From Halopseudomonas xinjiangensis (GTDB lineage: Bacteria > Pseudomonadota > Gammaproteobacteria > Pseudomonadales > Pseudomonadaceae), in contig DRFO01000026.1 in NCBI GenBank assembly GCA_011050525.1, forward strand, positions 62,001 to 126,000: a stretch of DNA of 64,000 nt, read 5' to 3'. Below, in pieces: positions 57,346 through 64,000 of this stretch (its first letter is position 1; each line of letters opens with the position of its first letter). The notes under the pieces were generated by a model. That model was not told where the DNA came from. It was given only the letters and a program-made list of their open reading frames with translations, and searched no databases. Position numbers and translations under genes: made by a program.

Positions 57346-57368
57346 AAAGGGCAATTACTGCCCTTCTC
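57346..57368 (+). terminator. Terminator-like hairpin between receptor and binding-protein genes
   Basis: AAGGGCA, ATTAC and TGCCCTT form a perfect 7-bp stem followed by CTCTT. It lies 17 bp after the receptor stop. It may reduce transcription into the next two genes, giving more receptor than kinase. The T-tract is interrupted. Confidence 0.5.
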
Positions 57369-57391
57369 TTCAAATTGACAAGGATGTCGCA

Positions 57392-57427
57392 ATGAACAGT
57401 ATTTCGGGAGCCAGGGTCAGCCGATGA
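57392..57427 (+). CDS. 11-codon leader reading frame coupled to the binding-protein gene
   Basis: An ATG 7 nt after AAGGA opens a frame encoding [11 protein letters not shown] and a TGA. The TGA overlaps the ATG of the next gene as ATGA. The strong ribosome site belongs to this short frame, so its translation may control initiation of the downstream gene. No peptide function is claimed, and it could be chance. Confidence 0.4.
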   Translation: MNSISGARVSR

Positions 57428-58305
57428 GACCTGCAGGCATTCTGATATTTTTCTGGCTGGTCCTGGTTGCCTGGTCTGTCCGGGCCGAGACGATTGTGGT
57501 CGTTGCGCCGGAACGCTCGGATCTGACCGATGAATTTACCCAGGCACTGCAGCAGATCCGTTCACAGGATTCGGTGCAGTTTCGCACGCTGGATGATCCA
57601 TCCCCTGTTCCGGCCCCTTCGACCCTGGTCACCCTGGGCAAGGCCGCTCTGGATTGGGGCGTCAGCTTTGGTCAGCAGCCCCTCATCGGCACCTATGTCA
57701 GCACCAGCGGGCTGCAAAGCCTGGGCATCGAAAGCCTTCCACCACGCGTGCGGATTCTGCTTGCCAATCCCAAACCCTCCCGCCAGATCGCGTTGGCGCG
57801 TGAGCTCATCCCCCGTCTGAACAAGCTTGGAGTGGTCCATACCTCCATTAGCCAGCCTCAACTGAATGAATGGGCGGCGGCAGCGACCGACCTGGGCCTG
57901 CAACTCGTGCCGGTACTGGTGAGCGAACAGACCAACCTCAACCGCCGTCTTACCGAAACGCTGGACACCAGCGATGTGTTGATGGCACCGGACGATCCGA
58001 GCATCTACAACGCCGACAACCTGAAGACCATTCTGCTTACCAGCTACGCACGCAACAAGGTGATGATTGGCCCAAGCGCGCCCTTCATAGCGGCCGGGAG
58101 CCTCAGCACCACCTACAGTTCGCCAGTCGATACGGCTCGCAGCGTCCAGTACCTGCTGGAACAGCCGGAGTCGTCTGGGCAGATTTCCTATCCGCATTAT
58201 TTCTCGGTACTCAGCAATCAGCAGGTTGCCCGCTCCCTGGGGTTCCCACCCCCGGATGACGCCGCACTCGCTGCCAAGCTTACAGATCTGAAGGCCAGCC
58301 AATGA
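57424..58305 (+). CDS. Periplasmic substrate-binding-like protein
   Basis: The 293-residue protein has a signal peptide ([21 protein letters not shown], cut after VRA) and no lipobox Cys. The mature part has two Rossmann-like halves: [30 protein letters not shown], and [20 protein letters not shown], with [19 protein letters not shown] at the end. The pattern resembles ABC transporter substrate-binding proteins of the PF04392 type. There is no ABC permease nearby; instead its stop overlaps the start of a histidine kinase by 4 bp. It may present a ligand to the kinase. This role is inference. Confidence 0.82.
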   Translation: MRPAGILIFFWLVLVAWSVRAETIVVVAPERSDLTDEFTQALQQIRSQDSVQFRTLDDPSPVPAPSTLVTLGKAALDWGVSFGQQPLIGTYVSTSGLQSLGIESLPPRVRILLANPKPSRQIALARELIPRLNKLGVVHTSISQPQLNEWAAAATDLGLQLVPVLVSEQTNLNRRLTETLDTSDVLMAPDDPSIYNADNLKTILLTSYARNKVMIGPSAPFIAAGSLSTTYSSPVDTARSVQYLLEQPESSGQISYPHYFSVLSNQQVARSLGFPPPDDAALAAKLTDLKASQ

Positions 58306-60233
58306 AACTCTGGGAACACGGCAGCATTCACAATCGGTTGATCATCATTGCCCTGGCGCCTGCCTTGCTGTTAGGGCTCGTGGTATTCGCCTACTTCGTC
58401 AGCGCGCGACTCGATGATGTAGATCGACAGTTGGTCGAAACTGGCGAGCTCATTTCCAGACAGTTGGCATCCACTACCGAATACGGGGTGATTACCGGCA
58501 ATACAAGCGAGCTCCAGAATCTGGTCAAGGGAACCCTGGAGATACCCTTGATCATCAGCGTGGGCATTTACAATCGAGACGGCAGCAGGCTGATCGAGCG
58601 CTCCAAGGGATCAGCGCAGGCAAGGGAAAAGGAGCTGCTGACCTTTACTGCCGATATTATGCGCCAGCGTATTTCTTTGCCAACCGAACGCTTCCTGCTT
58701 GACGTTCCGGCCAGTCAAACGGACGATTCACGCAGCTACCTGGGCCAGGTCAAAGTCAGCCTGAGTCGCCGTGCGTTCAGTGACAAGCAGAACGAGATTC
58801 TTATGCGCGCGCTACTGCTCGCCGGAGCGGTAATGCTGGCTGCGCTGTTCCTGGCGATACGGCTGTCCCGTGCTCTCTCTCGACCGCTGGCGGAAATGAG
58901 CCAGGCGGTGCACGCGCTTCAGGAGGGCAAACTGGAGACCCGTCTAGCAGTACGCGACAAGCACGAGATCGGACAACTGATGCATAACATCAACGCCCTG
59001 GCCCACAATCTGGAACAGGCCGAACAACAACAGCATCAAACCATCAAGCAGTTGACGACGGCGCGTGAGGAGGCAGAAAGCGCCAACAGCGCCAAATCAG
59101 AATTTCTCGCCATGATGAGCCACGAACTGCGCACTCCCATGAACGGTGTGATGGGCATGCTGCAGCTGTTGGAAACCACGGTGTTGAATGACGAGCAAAA
59201 GGAATACGTGCAGATTGCCGGCGAATCGACTGATCACCTGCTCAAGGTCATCAACGACATCCTCGATTTTTCACGTATCGAAAACGGTGCACTGGCGCTG
59301 GAAGCGATATCCTTCAACCTGCCGCAGCAGATTCTGACGTCGGTCGCGGTATTCGAACATACCGCCGCTCAGAAAGGCTTGCACCTGATCACCGATATTC
59401 ATGGCGACCCTGAAACGACCAGCGTGGTCGGCGACCCGACCCGCATCAGGCAGATTCTCGTGAACCTTATTGGCAACGCACTGAAATTTACCGAGCACGG
59501 CGACATCCGCGTGACGGCGGACTGGACCACCGATGAAGCTGGAAGAGTCTGGCTGCAGTGTCAGGTCGCGGATACCGGAATCGGCATCGCGCCGGAGCGC
59601 CTGGAAAACATGTTCGAAGCGTTCCAGCAAGAGGACAGCAGCACATCCAGACGCTTTGGCGGCACTGGACTAGGGCTATCCATCGCCCGCACTTTTGCCC
59701 GCAGCATGGGCGGCGATCTCCACGCTACCAGCGTAGTAGGGGAAGGCTCCTGCTTCATCTTGAGCATACCGCTGGCCGTTGCTGAACAGTCGCCCGACAT
59801 CAAGGAACCGGAATTAATCACCGAGGCCCAATCGAGTGCCTGCCCGGTTTTACTGGTAGAAGACAACCCCGTTAACCAAATGGTTATCGAAGGCATGCTG
59901 CATAGTCTGTCGCTCAATGCGGTGGTGGCCAGCAATGGGCGCCAGGCGCTTGATTACCTGCGGACATCTCCGACAGGGTTCGCCGCCGTTCTGATGGACA
60001 TCCGCTTGCCCGACATGGACGGCATCGCGGTTTATCAGGCCTACCAGCAGCAATGTATTGAGCTGAGCGTCGCGCCGGTTCCCTGCATTGCCCTGACCGC
60101 CAGCGCGCTGGATTCGGACCGAAAAAGATGCCAGAACGCGGGCATGCAAGGTTTTCTCAGCAAGCCGCTGGCCCGCCAGTCGCTACAGAAAGTGTTGGAT
60201 CGGTGGCTGCCGCACCTGCCCGGGAGTCATTGA
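58302..60233 (+). CDS. Hybrid sensor histidine kinase
   Basis: The 643-residue protein has membrane helices at about 12-34 and 166-188, which enclose a periplasmic sensor of about 130 residues. HAMP follows at about 188-240. The phosphoacceptor His274 is in [15 protein letters not shown]. The ATPase domain has the N-box [21 protein letters not shown] and [13 protein letters not shown]-terminal receiver has Asp566 in [12 protein letters not shown] and Lys in GFLSKPL. There is no Hpt domain. It overlaps the binding-protein gene by 4 bp. P. aeruginosa has a hybrid kinase (PA1611) beside fabA as I recall, but orthology is not proven. The output partner is not encoded nearby. Confidence 0.92.
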   Translation: MKLWEHGSIHNRLIIIALAPALLLGLVVFAYFVSARLDDVDRQLVETGELISRQLASTTEYGVITGNTSELQNLVKGTLEIPLIISVGIYNRDGSRLIERSKGSAQAREKELLTFTADIMRQRISLPTERFLLDVPASQTDDSRSYLGQVKVSLSRRAFSDKQNEILMRALLLAGAVMLAALFLAIRLSRALSRPLAEMSQAVHALQEGKLETRLAVRDKHEIGQLMHNINALAHNLEQAEQQQHQTIKQLTTAREEAESANSAKSEFLAMMSHELRTPMNGVMGMLQLLETTVLNDEQKEYVQIAGESTDHLLKVINDILDFSRIENGALALEAISFNLPQQILTSVAVFEHTAAQKGLHLITDIHGDPETTSVVGDPTRIRQILVNLIGNALKFTEHGDIRVTADWTTDEAGRVWLQCQVADTGIGIAPERLENMFEAFQQEDSSTSRRFGGTGLGLSIARTFARSMGGDLHATSVVGEGSCFILSIPLAVAEQSPDIKEPELITEAQSSACPVLLVEDNPVNQMVIEGMLHSLSLNAVVASNGRQALDYLRTSPTGFAAVLMDIRLPDMDGIAVYQAYQQQCIELSVAPVPCIALTASALDSDRKRCQNAGMQGFLSKPLARQSLQKVLDRWLPHLPGSH

Positions 60234-60341
60234 CCGGACTGATCGACTATCATTTCTCTGGTTCCGGAAGTGTCCCCGCCATGGATTCCCTCGTGGCAAA
60301 TAGCGACACTAGCGCCCATCCTTATTCACCAGGTCGAGACC

Positions 60342-61916
60342 ATGAGTGCCACAGCCAATTCGCCGATTACCCTTGAAACTCCATTCTCCACTCTCCCTGA
60401 TCTGATTACCCAGCACGGCGAACATCGCGCAGAGCACCCTGCGCTTGTTCAGGACGGGCGTCGGGTAAATTTTTCAGAGTTGGACCAGATGGTTACCCGC
60501 GTCGCGGCTGCGCTCCAGCGCGATGGAGTCAAACCCGGCGAATCGATTGCCGTCTGCGCGAGCAATTCGATCAACTATGCGATCCTCTATCTGGGAACGC
60601 TGCGAGCCGGAGCCGTGGTCGCTCCGCTAGCACCTTCTTCGACACCCGAAGGTCTGCTGACCATGCTCAAGGACTCGGCAGCGCGGCTTTTCTTCGTCGA
60701 CCAGAGCACCGACAGGGCGCTGCAACCGGTACGCGAACGTATCACTGTGCCAGTTCTCAGCCTCGACGATAGCTCCGTGGAGCAGGGCTTCAGCAACTGG
60801 CTCGCCGACGTCGATGCCAGCGCCGCTCCGGTAGTGATCATCCCTGAAATGCCCTTCAACATCATCTACTCGTCCGGTACCACGGGCGAACCCAAGGGCA
60901 TCGTTCAGTCCCATGGCATGCGTTGGTCGCACATCCAGCGTGGCCTGGTTTTCGGCTACGGCCCCGAGTGCGTAACGCTGATTTCCACACCGCTTTATTC
61001 GAATACCACGCTGGTGTCTTTCCTGCCCTCGCTGGGGCTTGGCGGTACGGTGGTGCTGATGGCCAAGTTCGACGCCGCCAGGTATCTCCAACTTGCCGAG
61101 CAGCATGCGGCAACCCACACCATGCTGGTGCCGGTTCAATACCAGCGAATAATGGCGCGCGAGGATTTCGACAGCTACGACCTGTCTGCCTTCAAGATCA
61201 AGTTCAGCACCAGCGCTCCCTTCCACGCTGAGCTCAAGGCCGACATCCTGGCGCGCTGGCCCGGCGGGCTGGTGGAATTCTACGGCATGACCGAAGGGGG
61301 CGGATCCTGCATGCTGCCTGCCCACCAATTTCCCGACAAACTCGCAACCGTTGGCAAGCCGTTGGAAAATCATGACATGCGCGTCATCGATGAAGATGGC
61401 AACGAACTGCCACGCGGCGAGATTGGTGAAGTGGTCGGTCACTCACCGGCGATGATGACGGGATACCTGAACAAGCCGGAGAAGACCGCCGAGGCAGAGT
61501 GGTACGACCACACCGGCAAGCGCTTCATACGCACCGGCGACGTTGGCCGCTTTGATGAAGAGGGATTTCTGACACTGATGGATCGCCGCAAGGACATGAT
61601 TATCAGCGGTGGCTTCAACATCTACCCCAGCGACCTGGAAATGGAACTGCGCCAACATCCCGACCTGCTGGAAGTCACGGTCATTGGTGTGCAATCACGC
61701 AGTTGGGGCGAAACACCGGTCGGGTATGCGGTGGCGCGGCCTGGCAAGACAGTCGATGCCGAAAGCGCTCTGCAATGGTTCAACCAGCGCGTCGGCAAGA
61801 CGCAGCGTCTGAATCGCCTGATCCTGACCGATGAACTCCCCCGCAGCGCCATCGGCAAAGTCCTGAAACGCGAGCTGCGCGACAGCTTCCAGGCTGAGTT
61901 CGGCGAACTCGACTGA
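60342..61916 (+). CDS. Class I adenylate-forming acyl-CoA ligase-like enzyme
   Basis: The 524-residue protein has the AMP-binding motif NIIYSSGTTGEPKGIVQSHG, FYGMTEGGGSCML, and RTGDVGRFDEEGFLTLMDRR followed by KDMIISGGFNIYPSDLE. The catalytic Lys is in LPRSAIGKVLKREL. These are the marks of acyl-CoA synthetases. The substrate could be a fatty or aryl acid. The start ATG at 60342 is preceded by AGGTCGAGACC; an upstream frame start at 60270 is less likely. It lies between the kinase (108 bp) and fabA (165 bp). It may supply or recycle acyl groups for the fab genes. This is inference. Confidence 0.9.
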   Translation: MSATANSPITLETPFSTLPDLITQHGEHRAEHPALVQDGRRVNFSELDQMVTRVAAALQRDGVKPGESIAVCASNSINYAILYLGTLRAGAVVAPLAPSSTPEGLLTMLKDSAARLFFVDQSTDRALQPVRERITVPVLSLDDSSVEQGFSNWLADVDASAAPVVIIPEMPFNIIYSSGTTGEPKGIVQSHGMRWSHIQRGLVFGYGPECVTLISTPLYSNTTLVSFLPSLGLGGTVVLMAKFDAARYLQLAEQHAATHTMLVPVQYQRIMAREDFDSYDLSAFKIKFSTSAPFHAELKADILARWPGGLVEFYGMTEGGGSCMLPAHQFPDKLATVGKPLENHDMRVIDEDGNELPRGEIGEVVGHSPAMMTGYLNKPEKTAEAEWYDHTGKRFIRTGDVGRFDEEGFLTLMDRRKDMIISGGFNIYPSDLEMELRQHPDLLEVTVIGVQSRSWGETPVGYAVARPGKTVDAESALQWFNQRVGKTQRLNRLILTDELPRSAIGKVLKRELRDSFQAEFGELD

Positions 61917-61938
61917 ATCCACTCCAGCCCTGCCTTCC

Positions 61939-61962
61939 CGGGGACAAGAAACTTTGTCCTCG
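61939..61962 (+). terminator. Hairpin between the acyl-CoA ligase and fabA
   Basis: CGGGGACAA and TTGTCCTCG form a 9-bp stem with one wobble and a 6-nt loop, 22 bp after the ligase stop. The sequence after it (GCGGTCTTC) is weakly T-rich. Possible terminator or attenuator ahead of fabA. Confidence 0.4.
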
Positions 61963-62081
61963 GCGGTCTTCACGGGTATCCTCAACGCCTCTGGTCTGAC
62001 AGGGTGTGACTTTGGTCGCGGGTCAGCAGTCTGAGCTTACATCATTAGCGCCCCGACACTCGGGGATGAGCAGGAGCCTAT

Positions 62082-62597
62082 ATGTCTAGACAAAACGCGT
62101 ACAACCGGGAAGAGCTGCTTAAATGCAGCCGTGGCGAGCTGTTTGGCCCCGGCAACGCGCAATTGCCCGCCCCCAATATGCTGATGATTGACCGGATCAC
62201 GCACATCAGCGAAACCGGCGGACGTTTCGGCAAGGGCGAGATAGTCGCCGAGCTGGATATACATCCTGATCTCTGGTTTTTTGCCTGCCATTTCGAAGGC
62301 GATCCGGTCATGCCCGGTTGCCTGGGCCTTGATGCCATGTGGCAGCTGGTTGGCTTCCACCTGGGATGGCTTGGATTCGAAGGGCGCGGCCGGGCACTCG
62401 GCTCAGGCGAGGTCAAGTTCTTTGGCCAGGTTCTGCCAACCGCCAAAACCGTTACCTATACTATTCATATCAAACGCACCATCAACCGCTCGCTGACCCT
62501 CGGCATTGCCGACGGCACCATGGCGGTCGATGGACGCGAGATCTACACGGCCGAAGGTTTGCGTGTGGGTCTGTTTACTTCTACTGACAGTTTCTGA
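62082..62597 (+). CDS. fabA: 3-hydroxydecanoyl-ACP dehydratase/isomerase
   Basis: FabA dehydrates 3-hydroxydecanoyl-ACP and isomerises the trans-2 to the cis-3 double bond, the start of unsaturated fatty acid synthesis. The 171-residue protein has catalytic His70 in [14 protein letters not shown] and Asp84 in [14 protein letters not shown], the same numbers as E. coli. It begins [13 protein letters not shown] with AGGAG upstream. It is followed by fabB 11 bp downstream, the standard fabAB operon of Pseudomonas. I saw no clear DesT or FabR site by eye. Confidence 0.98.
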   Translation: MSRQNAYNREELLKCSRGELFGPGNAQLPAPNMLMIDRITHISETGGRFGKGEIVAELDIHPDLWFFACHFEGDPVMPGCLGLDAMWQLVGFHLGWLGFEGRGRALGSGEVKFFGQVLPTAKTVTYTIHIKRTINRSLTLGIADGTMAVDGREIYTAEGLRVGLFTSTDSF

Positions 62598-62608
62598 GGA
62601 TCATCACT

Positions 62609-63826
62609 ATGCGTCGCGTCGTGATTACCGGTATGGGCATCGTCTCCTGCCTTGGCCAGGATCTTGAAAGCGTGGCTGCCAGCCTCAAGGCGGGCAAGTC
62701 AGGCATCAAATTCAAACCTGAATATGCCGAAATGGGTCTGCGCAGTCAGGTGGCAGGCAGCGTCGACATCAATCTCGAAGAAGTGATTGACCGCAAGGTC
62801 AAGCGTTTCATGGGCGATGCGGCGGCTTTCGCCTACCTGTCCATGCAGCAGGCCATTGCTGATGCAGGTCTGAGCGAAGAACAGGTCAGCAACTACCGTA
62901 CCGGCCTGGTGGCTGGCAGTGGCGGTGCTTCGACCCTGAATCAGATGGAATCCGTCGATATTCTGCGCGAAAAAGGCGTCAAGAAAATCGGGCCGTATCG
63001 CGTGCCGCGTACCATGGGCAGCACCGTGTCCGCCTGCCTTGCGACTCCATTCAAGATCAAGGGCAACAACTACTCGATCTCTTCTGCCTGTGCCACCAGC
63101 GCCCATTGCATCGGCCACGCTGCAGAGTTGATCCAGCTGGGCAAGCAGGACATCGTCTTCGCTGGCGGCGGTGAGGAAGAGCATTGGTCCCAGTCCATGT
63201 TGTTTGACGCCATGGGCGCCCTCTCCACCCAGTATAACGACGCACCGGAAAAGGCCTCCCGCGCCTATGATTCCAAGCGCGACGGCTTTGTCATTGCCGG
63301 CGGTGGCGGAATGGTCGTTGTCGAAGAACTGGAGCACGCGCTTGCTCGCGGTGCGAAAATCTATGCCGAAGTGGTTGGCTACGGCGCTACCTCCGATGGT
63401 TATGACATGGTGGCACCAAGCGGCGAAGGCGCGGTACGCTGCATGCAGCAGGCGCTGGCAACGGTTGACGGCACCATCGAGTACCTGAACACCCACGGTA
63501 CTTCTACGCCAGTTGGCGACGTGGCTGAATTGAAGGCCATTCGTGAAGTTTTCGGCGACAAGGCTCCAAAAATCAGTTCAACCAAGAGCCTGTCCGGTCA
63601 CTCCCTGGGCGCTGCCGGTGTACAGGAAGCGATCTACTGCCTGCTGATGCTGCGCGACAATTTCCTGGTGGCCTCGGCCAATATCGATGAGCTGGATGAA
63701 AACGCGGGTGATCTACCGATCCTGCGCGAGCGTCTGGACCAGGCCGTTGATCTGGTGATGTCGAACAGCTTCGGCTTTGGCGGTACCAATGCCACGCTGA
63801 TCCTCAAGCGCTGGTCCGGCGCCTGA
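62609..63826 (+). CDS. fabB: 3-oxoacyl-ACP synthase I
   Basis: FabB elongates acyl-ACPs, including the cis-3-decenoyl product of FabA. The 405-residue protein has the catalytic Cys161 in [15 protein letters not shown], His296 in [13 protein letters not shown], and Lys326 and His331 in [15 protein letters not shown]. The C-terminal [15 protein letters not shown] is usual. AGGATCATCACT precedes the ATG. It is the last gene of the operon and ends in a strong terminator. Confidence 0.98.
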   Translation: MRRVVITGMGIVSCLGQDLESVAASLKAGKSGIKFKPEYAEMGLRSQVAGSVDINLEEVIDRKVKRFMGDAAAFAYLSMQQAIADAGLSEEQVSNYRTGLVAGSGGASTLNQMESVDILREKGVKKIGPYRVPRTMGSTVSACLATPFKIKGNNYSISSACATSAHCIGHAAELIQLGKQDIVFAGGGEEEHWSQSMLFDAMGALSTQYNDAPEKASRAYDSKRDGFVIAGGGGMVVVEELEHALARGAKIYAEVVGYGATSDGYDMVAPSGEGAVRCMQQALATVDGTIEYLNTHGTSTPVGDVAELKAIREVFGDKAPKISSTKSLSGHSLGAAGVQEAIYCLLMLRDNFLVASANIDELDENAGDLPILRERLDQAVDLVMSNSFGFGGTNATLILKRWSGA

Positions 63827-63864
63827 TTCGACCAGTTGACGGGCCGTAAAGGGCTCGTCATGCC

Positions 63865-63894
63865 AAAAGGGCACCAATTCTGGTGCCCTTTTTT
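63865..63894 (+). terminator. Rho-independent terminator of fabAB
   Basis: AAAAGGGCACCA, ATTC and TGGTGCCCTTTT form a perfect 12-bp stem with a 4-nt loop and a run of T residues. It lies 38 bp after the fabB stop. The last 100 bp of the window carry no recognisable gene. Confidence 0.93.
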
Positions 63895-64000
63895 GTTGCG
63901 CTGAGTTTCGTGGCCGTCCATGGCCACCCCTTATGTCTCGATATGCGACACCGGGCTCAGCGTATCAAAAGTGATGATAGTGCTTGCCTCCTAGCCCCAA

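Noticed and set aside
1..64000. tRNA, rRNA, insertion sequence or prophage
   Set aside because: None was recognised by eye; the gaps between genes are short and only two exceed 300 bp, both explained mainly by the structured repeat.

Overview
The window reads as ordinary chromosome of a Pseudomonas-like gammaproteobacterium, GC-rich but with AT-richer intergenic DNA. The protein families and several gene neighbourhoods match Pseudomonas: metZ-purF-cvpA-SPOR-folC-accD, truA-fimV-usg-asd-leuB-methyltransferase-leuD-leuC, the divergent LysR/fpr pair, aroC-MFS, and fabA-fabB. One difference from Pseudomonas aeruginosa as I remember it is that trpB and trpA sit between trpF and accD instead of beside a trpI regulator elsewhere. 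A member of a side branch of the Pseudomonadaceae, such as Halopseudomonas, would fit; this is inference. I found no rRNA, tRNA, insertion sequence, prophage or CRISPR array.

Layout. 1-3.4 kb: a minus-strand run of ycjX, a ycjF-like gene, an unrecognised gene and the start of a thioesterase gene. 3.4-7.1 kb: plus-strand TM2 protein, QueD, a CHASE4-PAS-GGDEF-EAL c-di-GMP enzyme and a DUF3820 protein. 7.1-9.1 kb: minus-strand YcgL, RNase D and a small secreted helix-hairpin-helix protein. 9.5-28.6 kb: a long minus-strand biosynthetic block (leucine, aspartate-family, tryptophan, fatty acid, folate, purine and methionine genes, with fimV and truA). 28.7-33.3 kb: a LysR regulator divergent from leuC, a four-PAS GGDEF-EAL protein and a glycine-zipper protein. 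33.3-35.1 kb: a FinR-like LysR regulator divergent from fpr. 35.1-35.6 kb: a tandem array of structured repeats. 35.6-39.5 kb: minus-strand aroC, MFS transporter, a decayed acireductone dioxygenase homologue, a small membrane protein and a short-chain dehydrogenase. 39.6-46.9 kb: TSUP permease, a C-tail-anchored unknown, PrmB, an Smr-domain protein, another dehydrogenase, the selenium pair selD-mnmH and a patatin-like esterase. 47-55 kb: a penicillin-acylase family enzyme, then minus-strand DUF4892 protein, alpha/beta hydrolase, long-chain acyl-CoA ligase, sixA, a DUF4389 protein and gpsA. 55.1-60.2 kb: an apparent sensing operon of TonB-dependent receptor, periplasmic binding protein and hybrid histidine kinase. 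60.3-63.9 kb: an acyl-CoA ligase-like gene followed by fabA and fabB with a strong terminator.

Most of the content is core metabolism. The items most worth a second look are four copies of a roughly 100-bp structured element (one downstream of metZ and three in tandem downstream of fpr), an acireductone dioxygenase homologue that has lost two of its four metal ligands, the receptor/binding-protein/kinase operon with an intergenic hairpin and a coupled 11-codon reading frame, nested palindromes between finR and fpr, and a perfect GC-rich hairpin inside the start of truA.
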